Source: Parahoeflea olei (lineage in GTDB: Bacteria > Pseudomonadota > Alphaproteobacteria > Rhizobiales > Rhizobiaceae). From it: 64,000 nt of DNA. The first letter of the stretch is position 1. Each line of letters starts with the position of its first letter. The stretch is taken from the NCBI RefSeq assembly GCF_001703635.1, contig NZ_LQZT01000005.1, forward strand, positions 42,863-106,862, written 5' to 3'. Of the stretch, positions 38,926 to 51,487 are shown in pieces. The notes below the pieces were generated by a model, which saw only the letters and a program-made list of their open reading frames with translations, ran no database searches and had not been told where the DNA came from. The position numbers and the translations under genes are program-made.

Positions 38926-39912
38926 TTAGCTGTGGCCGGTCACGGCGCGCGGCTTGTAGGCCTGCTCCAGCGACCGGATCGAGGCCGCATCGAGCTTGAC
39001 GTCGAGTGCCCCGATTGCCTCTTCGAGCTGGCGGAGTTTGGTTGCGCCGACGATCGGCGAAGTCACGAAAGGCTTCGACAGCACCCAGGCATAGGCCACC
39101 TGCGCCGCACTCACGCCGAGCTTCGCCGCCACTTTTTCCACCCGCGCCAGGATCGCATAATCCTGCGGCGAGCCGAAATAGCCCTGCGCCATCTTGTCGG
39201 TCGCGGCGCGCTTCGTCGCCTGGCCGTCCTTCGGGCGGTTGCCGGCCAGAAACCCGCGCGCGATCGGCGACCAAGGCACCACGCCCACGCCTTCGGAGGC
39301 GCAATAAGGCATCATCTCGCGCTCTTCCTCGCGATAGGCGAGATTGTAGAAATTCTGCATGGCGGCAAAGGGCTGGTAGCCGCGCGCCTTCTGCATTTCC
39401 CTGAGCTTCGCGAATTGCCAGGTCCACATCGAGGACGCGGCGACATAGCGGGTCTTGCCGGACTGCACCACGGTTTCGAGCGCGTCGAGCATTTCGTCGA
39501 ATTCGGTGTCCGGATCGAGCCGGTGGACATAGAGAATGTCGACGTAATCCATGCCGAGCCGGGTGAGCGACTGGTCGATCTGGTCGAGAATGTGCTTGCG
39601 CGACAGCCCGCGGTCGTTGGGCCGGTCGTCGCCCATGCGGAGCCCCACCTTGGTGGCCACCACGATCTCGTCGCGCTTCGCGTAAGTCCTGAGCGCCTTG
39701 CCGGTGATCCGTTCGGAATCGCCGTAATTGTAGTGGTTCGCCGTGTCGAAGAAATTGATGCCCGCCTCCACCGCGGTGCGGAAGAACGGCTGCGCCTCGT
39801 CTTCGGGGAGCACCCAGGGATGGGTCGGCCCGCCGGGCGTGCCGAAGCTCATGCAGCCCAGGCACAGCCGCGACACCTTGAGGCCAGTCTTGCCAAGCCG
39901 GACATACTGCAT
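38926..39912 (-). CDS. Aldo/keto reductase
   Basis: NADPH-dependent oxidoreductase with a TIM barrel. It has 328 residues from ATG at 39912. Catalytic tetrad candidates are Asp and Tyr in FFDTANHYNYGDSE, Lys in VVATKVGLRMG and His in DILYVHRLDPDT. The C-terminal cofactor stretch SPIVGATKLRQLEEAIGAL is present. It resembles the YghZ/general stress AKR group. The substrate is not predictable. The MarR gene lies 58 bp upstream on the same strand. Confidence 0.92.
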   Translation of the reverse strand: MQYVRLGKTGLKVSRLCLGCMSFGTPGGPTHPWVLPEDEAQPFFRTAVEAGINFFDTANHYNYGDSERITGKALRTYAKRDEIVVATKVGLRMGDDRPNDRGLSRKHILDQIDQSLTRLGMDYVDILYVHRLDPDTEFDEMLDALETVVQSGKTRYVAASSMWTWQFAKLREMQKARGYQPFAAMQNFYNLAYREEEREMMPYCASEGVGVVPWSPIARGFLAGNRPKDGQATKRAATDKMAQGYFGSPQDYAILARVEKVAAKLGVSAAQVAYAWVLSKPFVTSPIVGATKLRQLEEAIGALDVKLDAASIRSLEQAYKPRAVTGHS

Positions 39913-39970
39913 TGCGATCTCTCCCGAATTGCATGCGCGGGGCGACGATAGGCAGCCGCCCCCCGTGCGG

Positions 39971-40504
39971 TCAATAGCTTGCGGCCGAGCGCGATGCCTG
40001 ATCATACTGGCCCGACATCACCCGCATCAGGCCTGCAAGCTCGGAGATGCGGGCCTCGTCGAGCCCGAGCGTGGCCACCGACTCGATCAGCAGCTTCTCC
40101 CTCAGGTCGCGATAGGTGAGGCAGAGTTCAGCGCCCGCCCGGGTGATGCGCGCGGTCTTTTCCTTGCCGCGCCGGCCCGGTTCGACCAGCCCCAGCCCCT
40201 CGAGCTTCTTGAGCGCATAGGCCACCACATGGGTGTCCTCGATGTTGAACATCATGCACAGTTCCGCCTGGCTCTTGTCGCGTTCGCGGTGATTGACCGC
40301 GTGCAGGATCTGCACCTCGACGCTCGACAACCCGGCCCCACCTGCTGCCGCCGTGCAGCGCGTGATCCAGCGCTGGAAGGCGTTGGACAGGATCACCAGC
40401 GCGAATTCCATTTCCGACAGCGCCGGCAGGCCGCCATCGGCCAGATGCGAGGCGGAGACGACCGGACCGAGGGATTGGGCGGGCTTGGAGGGTTTGGGCG
40501 CCAT
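39971..40504 (-). CDS. MarR family regulator
   Basis: 177 residues from ATG at 40504 (GTG at 40513 is an option). The winged-helix reads LSSVEVQILHAVNHRERDKS, ELCMMFNIEDTHVVAYALKK and LEGLGLVEPGRRGKEKTARI. This subgroup has a long N-terminal helix (MEFALVILSNAFQRWITRCT). It is divergent from the 5-oxoprolinase gene, and two inverted repeats cover the promoter between them, so it probably controls that gene and itself. Confidence 0.9.
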   Translation of the reverse strand: MAPKPSKPAQSLGPVVSASHLADGGLPALSEMEFALVILSNAFQRWITRCTAAAGGAGLSSVEVQILHAVNHRERDKSQAELCMMFNIEDTHVVAYALKKLEGLGLVEPGRRGKEKTARITRAGAELCLTYRDLREKLLIESVATLGLDEARISELAGLMRVMSGQYDQASRSAASY

Positions 40505-40523
40505 CGGCAACACTCACATTTTA

Positions 40524-40538
40524 TCAACATAATGTTGA
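40524..40538. promoter_or_regulatory. MarR operator candidate 1
   Basis: TCAACAT-A-ATGTTGA is a perfect 15-bp palindrome. It overlaps the -35 region of the 5-oxoprolinase promoter and lies about 20 bp upstream of the MarR start. Confidence 0.6.
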
Positions 40539-40564
40539 CGTAATGCCAACAATCGGCATTATAC
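40535..40564 (+). promoter_or_regulatory. Promoter of the 5-oxoprolinase gene
   Basis: TTGACG (40535-40540), an 18-bp spacer and TTATAC (40559-40564). Both candidate MarR operators overlap it. Confidence 0.5.
40541..40561. promoter_or_regulatory. MarR operator candidate 2
   Basis: TAATGCC (40541-40547) and GGCATTA (40555-40561) form a perfect 7-bp inverted repeat with a 7-bp spacer, filling the promoter spacer and reaching the -10. Confidence 0.55.
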
Positions 40565-40625
40565 GCGGACAAACACGACTGTCCATGGCAAGCTGCCGGG
40601 ACGCGCACCGACGGGAGATTTGATC

Positions 40626-44252
<3,627 letters not shown>

Positions 44253-44272
44253 CAGACCGGAGCGGACTCCCC

Positions 44273-45886
44273 TCAGCAGGCCTTGAGAAAGCCGAAATGG
44301 GCCAGGGCGCGGGGGCCGGAACCGGTGACCTGCGCACGCTCCTGATCCATCGAGGTGAAGAGGCAGCGCGCCTGCGCGGCCGAAAGCGGCTTGCCGCAGA
44401 ACCCGCCCTGCACTTCGGCGGGCTGCATTTCGCATGCCAGTTGCAGGTCTTCCTCCGTGTCCACGCCGGTCAGGGTGACGGGGGTTCCAACGGTGGCGGC
44501 CAGCTGCAGGAACAGTTTGAGCATCTGCGACATCCGCCGTTCGCCCGCGATCGCGCGGACGCGCACGAGGTCGATGCGCACCCGGTCCACTTCGTGCAGC
44601 CGCGTCATCGACAGGCCCGCCACGCTGGCGGCGATCTCGCTCACCGCGACCAGCACCCCGCCGGCGCGCAGGCTGGCGATGTTTTCGAGCGAGGCAGCGC
44701 AGTCGCCGACGCCCGCGGTCGAGGGCACCTCGAGCACCAGCCGTCCGGGAGCGACGCCGGTTTCGTCGAGAAGCGCCAGCACCAGCGCCGCAAAGCACGG
44801 GTCGCGGAACTGCAGCGTGGCCACCGGCACGGTGAGCTCCGCGTCAACGCCCCAGGAGGCCGCATCCATCAGCGCCCGCCGCAGCATCCACTTGCCCAGG
44901 ATCACGATCAGGCCGCTGTCTTCGGCCATCGGCATGAACACGTCATGGGCGACATCGCCATGACCCGAACGGTGCCAGTTGAGCCGCGCCTTGAAGCCGG
45001 ACGGCGTCAGCGTGTCCGTCCGGATCACCGGCAGATACTCGATCCCGAAGGCGTCGCGGGCAATGCCGTCACGCATCGCCACTTCGAGCTCACGGCGCAT
45101 CCGGTATTCGACATCCATGTCCTCGGAAAAGAAGCAGTGGCTGATGCCGGGCAGCGATTTGGCGCGGTAGAGCGCAAGGTCGGCCTGCTTGAGCAGGTCC
45201 GCCAGTTGCGCCTCCGGCGCGTACGCCGTGGCGATGCCGATGCTGCCAGCGGTGCTGATCGACCCGGTGCCGTGCAGCACCGGCTGAAACACGGTTTCGG
45301 ACAGCATGGCGCAAAAGGCGGAAATCTCCGCGTCGTCGCGCACCCCGTCCCACAGCACCACGAATTCGTCGCCGCCGAGCCGGTACACCCGCCGCCGCGC
45401 GCTGGCATGGCGCTGCAGGCGTTGGGCAAGCGACCTGAGCACGGCGTCGCCCACCGCATGGCCGAGCGTGTCGTTGATGAACTTGAAGCGATCGAGGTCG
45501 AACAGCAGCAAGGCCAGCCGTTTCGCCCCTGCGTCGCTGCCGGCAAGGATCTCATCGACATCGGCGTTCAGGGCGTGGCGATTGCGCAGTTCGGTCAGGT
45601 TGTCGTGATAGGCCGCGTAATGCAGGCGGTCGGCCTTGATCCGTTCGCTCTCAAGGCGCTGCGCGAGCCGGACGTGGCGCCGTTCGAGCCCGATCACCAG
45701 GGCGAGGAAACAAAGGGGGACGGCGGCCAGGGCAAGGTTCACCGGGGTGGCCATCGCCCACAGGCTGCCACCGGCTTCCGCCAGCAAGGCCCGGATGAAC
45801 ACGGCCAAGGGCAGAATGGAAACGGCGCACATCCCCGCGAAAGCATATCGCGCGAACGGGCCAGGCACAAAAGAACTAGGCTTCAT
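44273..45886 (-). CDS. GGDEF protein with degenerate EAL domain
   Basis: 537 residues. Two N-terminal membrane segments (YAFAGMCAVSILPLAVFIRA, then LALAAVPLCFLALVIGLERR) precede a GGDEF domain (YHDNLTELRNRHALNADVDE, FDLDRFKFINDTLGHAVGDA, YRLGGDEFVVLWDG at about 168-181). The C-terminal half has the EAL fold pattern (FMPMAEDSGLIVILGKWMLR) but the signature is GFKARLNW instead of an EAL motif, the DDFG stretch reads SEIA, and the EGVE stretch reads TGVD. It should therefore make cyclic di-GMP but not degrade it. The RxxD site is absent. ATG 45886 has AGGAG upstream. Confidence 0.92.
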   Translation of the reverse strand: MKPSSFVPGPFARYAFAGMCAVSILPLAVFIRALLAEAGGSLWAMATPVNLALAAVPLCFLALVIGLERRHVRLAQRLESERIKADRLHYAAYHDNLTELRNRHALNADVDEILAGSDAGAKRLALLLFDLDRFKFINDTLGHAVGDAVLRSLAQRLQRHASARRRVYRLGGDEFVVLWDGVRDDAEISAFCAMLSETVFQPVLHGTGSISTAGSIGIATAYAPEAQLADLLKQADLALYRAKSLPGISHCFFSEDMDVEYRMRRELEVAMRDGIARDAFGIEYLPVIRTDTLTPSGFKARLNWHRSGHGDVAHDVFMPMAEDSGLIVILGKWMLRRALMDAASWGVDAELTVPVATLQFRDPCFAALVLALLDETGVAPGRLVLEVPSTAGVGDCAASLENIASLRAGGVLVAVSEIAASVAGLSMTRLHEVDRVRIDLVRVRAIAGERRMSQMLKLFLQLAATVGTPVTLTGVDTEEDLQLACEMQPAEVQGGFCGKPLSAAQARCLFTSMDQERAQVTGSGPRALAHFGFLKAC

Positions 45887-46133
45887 GCATAGGCTCCTGA
45901 CAACAGAACATCATGTTCCGCCGCCGATCATGCGCGCCCAGGTTTTAACAAATGGTCACCTGCATCTTTTGTGGTGAACATTTGCTTTACGATGTTTCTC
46001 AAACTTTAAGCTTTTGCCGCTAGAAGAGTGGATTCGAAGCCCTTCACCTCCGTGCCGCCAGACGGGACTCCGTCCGGTGGGCCCAAGCTGCAGCGCCTTG
46101 ATGTCCCATCTCCCAACCGCCCCGAGCCGAGCC

Positions 46134-47075
46134 ATGCCCCGCCCTTCCACGCCCCTCGACAGGACGCCCTCACGCCCGGACGCACCGCGCCGCGAGCCGC
46201 CGCAGACACAGCCCCGCTTCGGTCCGCGCCGGGGCCTGGCCGTGCTGCTCGCGGTCGCGGCCCTGGGTCTGTCGGCCTGCACCTCCTCGAACCTGACCGA
46301 CGGGCTCGAGCCGATCGGCAGCGGCAAGCAGACCGCGCGCGCCCAGAAGGCCGCGGTGCCGGAAGTCAAGAAGCTCAAGGCGCCGGGCAACGGCCGCTAT
46401 GGCGACCGCAAGCCGGTCGATTTCGGCAAGCGCCACCCCGACCGCTATCCGGTGCACGGCATCGATGTGTCGAAATGGCAGGGCGACATCGACTGGCAGG
46501 AGGTGCGCAAGGCCGGCATCGCCTTCGCCTTCATGAAGGCCACCGAAGGCGGCGACCACACCGACGACCGTTTCGACAGCTACTGGCGCGGCGCGCGCGC
46601 GGCCGGCATCGCCCATGCGCCCTATCACTTCTATTACTTCTGCCGCCCCGCGCGCGAGCAGGCCGAATGGTTCATCGCCAATGTGCCGCGCACCGCCGTG
46701 CAGATGCCGCCGGTGCTCGACGTCGAATGGAACCATGCGTCCAAGACCTGCCGGCACCGGCCCGATCCGGAAACCGTGCGCGCGGAGATGAAGATCTGGA
46801 TGGACATCGTCGGTCGCCATTACGGCAAGCGGCCGATCATCTACACGCCGGTGGATTTCCACCGCGAAAACCTCGACGGCCATTTCGAAGGCTACCAGTT
46901 CTGGCTGCGCTCGGTCGCCGCCCACCCGCAGGACATCTATCCCGACCATCCCTGGACGATGTGGCAATACACCGGCACCGGAATGGTCCCGGGCATCCGC
47001 GGCGACACCGACATCAACGCCTTCGCCGGCACCCACCAGCAATGGCGCGAATGGCTGCAGAAATACGCGCGGTAA
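46134..47075 (+). CDS. GH25 lysozyme-like lipoprotein
   Basis: Muramidase of glycoside hydrolase family 25. It has 313 residues from ATG at 46134 (ATG at 46101 is an option). A basic leader and hydrophobic stretch end in lipobox LGLSAC with Cys49. The barrel begins PVHGIDVSKWQGDIDWQEVR, then AFMKATEGGDHTDDRFDSYW, HAPYHFYYFCRP and the acidic active-site strand PPVLDVEWNHASKTC. The C-terminal MWQYTGTGMVPGIRGDTDIN is also conserved. It is likely anchored in the periplasm or outer membrane and acts on the cell's own wall. Confidence 0.92.
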   Translation: MPRPSTPLDRTPSRPDAPRREPPQTQPRFGPRRGLAVLLAVAALGLSACTSSNLTDGLEPIGSGKQTARAQKAAVPEVKKLKAPGNGRYGDRKPVDFGKRHPDRYPVHGIDVSKWQGDIDWQEVRKAGIAFAFMKATEGGDHTDDRFDSYWRGARAAGIAHAPYHFYYFCRPAREQAEWFIANVPRTAVQMPPVLDVEWNHASKTCRHRPDPETVRAEMKIWMDIVGRHYGKRPIIYTPVDFHRENLDGHFEGYQFWLRSVAAHPQDIYPDHPWTMWQYTGTGMVPGIRGDTDINAFAGTHQQWREWLQKYAR

Positions 47076-47246
47076 CGTGGGCGGGCTTCGCTCCGCCCGT
47101 CGCCACACGAGAGCCCTGAGAAAGAGCTGTGTTCGACGGGCATCCGGGTCCGTCGACCGCACTATACTTGGCGCATCCGGTGAATCACCTCATCATCGCC
47201 ACAAATCTGCGCTGGGTTCGCCGCCCCATCAGGAGTTGACGCCATC

Positions 47247-48434
47247 ATGACACGCACGATCCCCTTCGCCCTTCTGCTCGCAAGCCTCATGGCAGGACCG
47301 GCGCTTGCCCAGGCGCCTGCCTGCGGCGGCGATTTCGGGCCGTTTCTCGAGGGCGTCAAAGCCGAGGCGATCGCCAAGGGCGTGAGCCCTGAAGTGGCCG
47401 ACCGGGCCGTGCGCAATGCCGCGATCGACAAGAAGGTGCTGTCGCGCGACCGGGCGCAGGGCGTGTTCCGCCAGACCTTCCTCGAATTCTCCAAGCGCTC
47501 GGTCAGCTCGAACCGCATGCAGATCGGCGCCAAGAAGATGCAGCAGTATGCCGACACCTTCGCCCGTGCCGAGGCCGAATATGGCGTGCCTGCCGCCGTG
47601 ATCACCGCGTTCTGGGGGCTCGAGACCGATTTCGGCGCGGTCCAGGGCGACTTCAACACCATGAACGCGCTCGCCACGCTCGCCCATGACTGCCGCCGGC
47701 CGGAGCTGTTCCGGCCGCAGCTGATCGCCGCCATCGAGATGGTCGGCCATGGAGATCTCGACCCCGCCGGCACCACCGGCGCCTGGGCCGGCGAAATCGG
47801 CCAGGTGCAGATGCTGCCGCGCGACATCATCGAATTCGGCGTCGATGGCGACGGCGACGGCCACGTCAACCTCAAGACCTCCGCGCCCGATGCGATCATG
47901 ACCGCGGCGAAATTCATCAAGTCGCTTGGCTGGCGCGCGGGAGAACCCTGGCTTGCGGAAGTCTCGCTGCCCCAGGGCTCCTTCCCCTTCGACAAGTCCG
48001 GCCTCAACAGCGGCATGAAGCTCAATGACTGGATTTCCGCCGGCGTGACCTTCCGAAACGGCGCGCCGACCTCCGAAAACCTTGCCGCCGACCTACTGCT
48101 GCCGCAGGGCCGCCATGGCCCGGCCTTCCTGGCCTTTCCGAACTTCGCGATCTATCTCGAATGGAACCAGAGCTTCATCTACACCACCTCGGCCGCCTAT
48201 TTCGCGACCCGGCTCGCCGGCGCCAAGCCCTATGACGCGGGCAATCCGGGCGAAGGCCTCGGCGACGCGGCGATGAAGCAGCTGCAGCAGAAGCTCGCAG
48301 CCCTCGGCCACGATGTCGGCGACATCGACGGCATTCTCGGCGGCGGCACCCGCGCCGCGGTCCGCGCCGAGCAACTCCGCCTCGGCCTGCCCGCCGACGG
48401 CTGGCCGGATCAGGACCTGCTCAACCGCCTGTAA
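47247..48434 (+). CDS. MltB-type lytic murein transglycosylase with peptidoglycan-binding domain
   Basis: 395 residues with a Sec signal (IPFALLLASLMAGPALAQ). The SLT_2 domain has the catalytic Glu126 in ITAFWGLETDFGAVQGDFNT, plus LATLAHDCRRPELFRPQL and GEIGQVQMLPRDIIEFGVDG with an Asp-rich loop GDGDGH. A C-terminal PG_binding_1 domain (AMKQLQQKLAALGHDVGDID) is present. A good AGGAG precedes the ATG. Its 3' end overlaps the convergent antiporter gene by 14 bp. Confidence 0.93.
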   Translation: MTRTIPFALLLASLMAGPALAQAPACGGDFGPFLEGVKAEAIAKGVSPEVADRAVRNAAIDKKVLSRDRAQGVFRQTFLEFSKRSVSSNRMQIGAKKMQQYADTFARAEAEYGVPAAVITAFWGLETDFGAVQGDFNTMNALATLAHDCRRPELFRPQLIAAIEMVGHGDLDPAGTTGAWAGEIGQVQMLPRDIIEFGVDGDGDGHVNLKTSAPDAIMTAAKFIKSLGWRAGEPWLAEVSLPQGSFPFDKSGLNSGMKLNDWISAGVTFRNGAPTSENLAADLLLPQGRHGPAFLAFPNFAIYLEWNQSFIYTTSAAYFATRLAGAKPYDAGNPGEGLGDAAMKQLQQKLAALGHDVGDIDGILGGGTRAAVRAEQLRLGLPADGWPDQDLLNRL

Positions 48435-50031
48435 CCGGCTTGCCGGGCTCCGCTGGTCGGGTTTCCTGCGGATCGGCCGCCTCCGGCCTGCCCGCTGCCC
48501 CGGGCGAGGCCTCGGGGTGCGCGATGGATGCGGCGGCGGCGGCCTCGGGGCTCACACCGCTGTCGTGCGCGTCGGCATCCGCCTCGCGCTTTGCGGCCTG
48601 CCGGCGCATGCGGCGCTGGTAGAGCGCAAATCGCAGGGCGCGGTAGCGCGCGCGGACCGCCCACATCACATTCTCCACGCCGTCGAGTTCGTCCTCATAG
48701 GCGCGCGACAGCGCCTGCTTGTAGGAGACCAGCCCTTCGCTCGCGAGATCGCCCACGCGCTGCATCAGGTTGAACCAGATCGGCGAGACCAGAAGCGAGA
48801 TCGCGGTAACCGCGATCGCCAGCCGGTAGATATCGGCACCGAGTGCGCCCGAGGCAAAGCCCGCCGCCGCCAGCACGAAGGAGAATTCGCCGATCTGCGC
48901 CATCGACAATCCGCCGATCAGCGCGGTCTTGGGGTCCGAGCCAGTCAGTCTCAAAAGCAAGATGTTGAGGATGGTCTTCATGCCGATCACCAGGAACGCC
49001 GCGGCGAGCACCAGCCAGATATTGGCGAAGATGAAGTCGAGATCGATCAGCAGCCCGATCGAGAGGAAGAACACCACCAGCAGAATGCTCTGGATCGGCT
49101 CGACCACCGGGATCACCCGGCTTCGCAGCGTCGAATTGCCAACCGCGATGCCCGCCAGGAACGCGCCATAGACCGGCGACAATCCGGCCAGCCCCGACAG
49201 CGCCGCCGCCGTGAAGCACAGTGCCAGCGAGCCGATGGCGAGCAGGTCGACATTGCTTTCGATCGCCTCGAGAACGGAGAGATCAAGCGCGAGGATGCTT
49301 TCGATCGCCTCGGCAAAGGGCAGCTTGAGCTTGGGATGACGACCGAACCACCACAGCAGCCCTGCCAGCAGCAGCACCGCCACCACCACCTTGAAGGCCA
49401 CGCCGCCATAATCGATGGCCTCGCCGCCGAGGCTCGAAACCATGATCAGCATCGGCACCACGGCGATGTCCTGGGCAATCAGCACGCCGACGGCGACCCG
49501 GCCCGCGGCATGCCGCAACTCGCCCATTTCCTCGAGCATCTTCATCGCCACCACCGTGCTCGACAGCGCGATGATGAAGCCGAGAATGAGCACTTCCGAG
49601 GGGCTGGCATCGAGCACGTAGGCCAGCGCCGCCGCAAGCACCATGGAGACCACGAGCTGGCCGCTTGCCACCAGCGCCGCCTGCCTGAGGCTGAGCACGA
49701 AGGCCTTGATCGACAATTCCATGCCGATGAAGAACAGCAGCACCACCACACCCAACTCGGCGAGCAGCGACACATTTTCCGAAGTCGAGATCACCCCGAG
49801 CCCGGTGGGCCCCAGCGCCAGCCCGGCCAGAATAAAGCCCACCAGCGGCGGTTGCCTCAGCCGCATGAAGCCGAGGCCCAGCAGCGCCGCCACGGCCACC
49901 GCAATGGCGATCGCCACCATCGCCTCGCCGTGATGGCCGCCATGATCGGCAGCCTGTTCCACCACCTGCGCGACCGCCTGTTCGACAACCTCGCCCACGG
50001 CTTCGACCGCGCCGGAGATCTGTTCTTCCAT
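48421..50031 (-). CDS. KefB-like cation:proton antiporter (CPA2)
   Basis: Inner-membrane monovalent cation/H+ antiporter, 536 residues. About twelve membrane segments include PPLVGFILAGLALGPTGLGV, LAELGVVVLLFFIGMELSIK, ALSSTVVAMKMLEEMGELRH and GGLSMAQIGEFSFVLAAAGF, all typical of the family. The C-terminal TrkA_N nucleotide-binding domain of classical KefB/KefC is missing; instead there is a cytoplasmic helix and a Pro/Ala-rich tail. The N-terminal EEQISGAVEAVGEVVEQAVA is an unusual amphipathic extension with a His-rich DHGGHHGEA. AAGGAG lies before the ATG. Confidence 0.9.
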   Translation of the reverse strand: MEEQISGAVEAVGEVVEQAVAQVVEQAADHGGHHGEAMVAIAIAVAVAALLGLGFMRLRQPPLVGFILAGLALGPTGLGVISTSENVSLLAELGVVVLLFFIGMELSIKAFVLSLRQAALVASGQLVVSMVLAAALAYVLDASPSEVLILGFIIALSSTVVAMKMLEEMGELRHAAGRVAVGVLIAQDIAVVPMLIMVSSLGGEAIDYGGVAFKVVVAVLLLAGLLWWFGRHPKLKLPFAEAIESILALDLSVLEAIESNVDLLAIGSLALCFTAAALSGLAGLSPVYGAFLAGIAVGNSTLRSRVIPVVEPIQSILLVVFFLSIGLLIDLDFIFANIWLVLAAAFLVIGMKTILNILLLRLTGSDPKTALIGGLSMAQIGEFSFVLAAAGFASGALGADIYRLAIAVTAISLLVSPIWFNLMQRVGDLASEGLVSYKQALSRAYEDELDGVENVMWAVRARYRALRFALYQRRMRRQAAKREADADAHDSGVSPEAAAAASIAHPEASPGAAGRPEAADPQETRPAEPGKPVTGG

Positions 50032-50432
50032 TCACGACTCCTTCTTGACGCCAGCCTAATACATGCCGGCGGCGATTGGGAGCGTTTCGGTTTGCCCGGG
50101 CTGTCAGAGCCACGCCGTGCGGTCAAACCCGTCATTCGCCGGGCAATTGCGCCCCCCGCCACCGGGCCAAGAGTGAGACTTCAAAAGTCGGGAGACCGCC
50201 GGGCGAGCGTCGCGGCAGGGAGGCCCGGCCGCATCCTCTGGCCGGCCGGCCGGCCGACCGCCCGCGCCTGCAGCCTTTTGGCGGGCGCTCTCGGGCCGGT
50301 ACAGCTATGCCTTGTGATTATGCTAGAATGTTAGTATGAAAACCAAATCATATGGTTCACTGTCCGTATGGTACCGAGGAGGATTTCAGTACGGCCTTGA
50401 GTGGGTCATCTTAGTTTTGGGAGGAACTATCC
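50032..50432. other. Intergenic region upstream of the TRAP operon
   Basis: About 400 bp between divergent genes. The left part is very GC-rich and contains four consecutive GGCC units (50240-50255). The right part from 50300 is AT-rich and must hold the TRAP promoter. AACCA-N7-TGGTT at 50341-50357 is a possible operator. A 34-codon open frame at 50336 lacks a ribosome site. Confidence 0.5.
50341..50357. promoter_or_regulatory. Inverted repeat upstream of the TRAP operon
   Basis: AACCA-N7-TGGTT, 76 bp before the start codon of the binding protein. No regulator gene is adjacent, so the binding protein is unknown. Confidence 0.3.
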
Positions 50433-51413
50433 ATGAAAAATAATAAGCTGGCGCTGGCAGCGCTCGCGTCGACCATGCTGGTTGCCGTTTCCGGGCCGGC
50501 CTTTTCCGCACCGCAAACCCTCAAATGGGCGCATGTCTACGAGGCCAGCGAGCCCTATCACACCTGTGCGGTCGCAGCGTCCGATCTGCTCTCCGAGGCC
50601 ACCGACGGGCGCTACAACATCGAGGTCTTCCCGGCCTCGTCGCTCGGCAAGGAAGTCGACATCAACGAAGGCCTGGGCCTCGGCACCGTCGACATCATCT
50701 ATACCGGCCAGCTGTTTGCCGGCCGCTCCTACGGTCCGATCGCCATCGGCGGCGCGCCCTACATGTTCCGCGACTACGATCACTGGGACAAATACCGCAA
50801 GTCCGACCTCTTCAACGAAATGGCGAAGGCCTACGAGGACGCCTCGGGCAACCACATCACCTCGATGACCTATTATGGCCAGCGCCATGCCACCTCCAAT
50901 GTCGAGATCAAGACGCCGGAGGACATGAAGGGCCTGAAGATCCGCGTGCCGAACGCACCGCTCTACATGATGTTCCCGCGGGCCGTGGGCGCGAACCCTA
51001 CGCCGATCGCCTTCGCCGAGGTCTACCTGGCGCTGCAGCAGGGCACGGTCGACGCCCAGGAGAACCCGCTGCCGACCATCCAGGCCAAGAAATTCTACGA
51101 AGTACAGAAATACATCACGCTCACCGGCCATATCAGCGACGCGCTGATGACCATCGTCGGCGGCCCCACCTGGGGATCGCTCAGCGCGGAGGACCAGACC
51201 GCGCTCGAAGGCGTGCTCGACCAGACCGCCGAATGCGCCAGCGAGCAGATCATCCAGAAGGAAAAGGAGCTTGTGCAGTGGTTCAGGGACAATGGCGTCA
51301 CCGTCAACGAGGTTGACCGCACGCCGTTCCGCGAAGCCACGATGAAGCTGCACAACGGCGCCGATGCCACCTGGGATCAGGCCACCTACGACAGGCTTCA
51401 GGCCATCGAGTAA
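50433..51413 (+). CDS. TRAP transporter solute-binding protein (DctP family)
   Basis: Periplasmic receptor, 326 residues, with Sec signal (LALAALASTMLVAVSGPAFS). The DctP pattern is clear: TLKWAHVYEASEPYHTCAVA, FPASSLGKEVDINEGLGLGT, MKGLKIRVPNAPLYMMFPRA with the conserved carboxylate-binding Arg, and AFAEVYLALQQGTVDAQENP. The ligand is probably an organic acid; the exact one is not predictable. The ATG has GGGAGG upstream. It is first in a three-gene operon. Confidence 0.94.
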   Translation: MKNNKLALAALASTMLVAVSGPAFSAPQTLKWAHVYEASEPYHTCAVAASDLLSEATDGRYNIEVFPASSLGKEVDINEGLGLGTVDIIYTGQLFAGRSYGPIAIGGAPYMFRDYDHWDKYRKSDLFNEMAKAYEDASGNHITSMTYYGQRHATSNVEIKTPEDMKGLKIRVPNAPLYMMFPRAVGANPTPIAFAEVYLALQQGTVDAQENPLPTIQAKKFYEVQKYITLTGHISDALMTIVGGPTWGSLSAEDQTALEGVLDQTAECASEQIIQKEKELVQWFRDNGVTVNEVDRTPFREATMKLHNGADATWDQATYDRLQAIE

Positions 51414-51487
51414 CCGGACACGCCGGATAACTGCGTTGCGCGGCGGCTTCCGGGCCGTCGCGTGTCCTTTGCTTCGGAGGTTGCCCG

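Noticed and set aside
46030..46042. GGGCTTCGAATCC on the minus strand, resembling a tRNA T-loop
   Set aside because: No matching T-stem, acceptor stem or anticodon arm could be built around it, so it is not a tRNA; a remnant cannot be shown either.
50336..50440. 34-codon frame ahead of the TRAP binding protein
   Set aside because: No ribosome site before its ATG, and it runs into the first codons of the binding protein gene.
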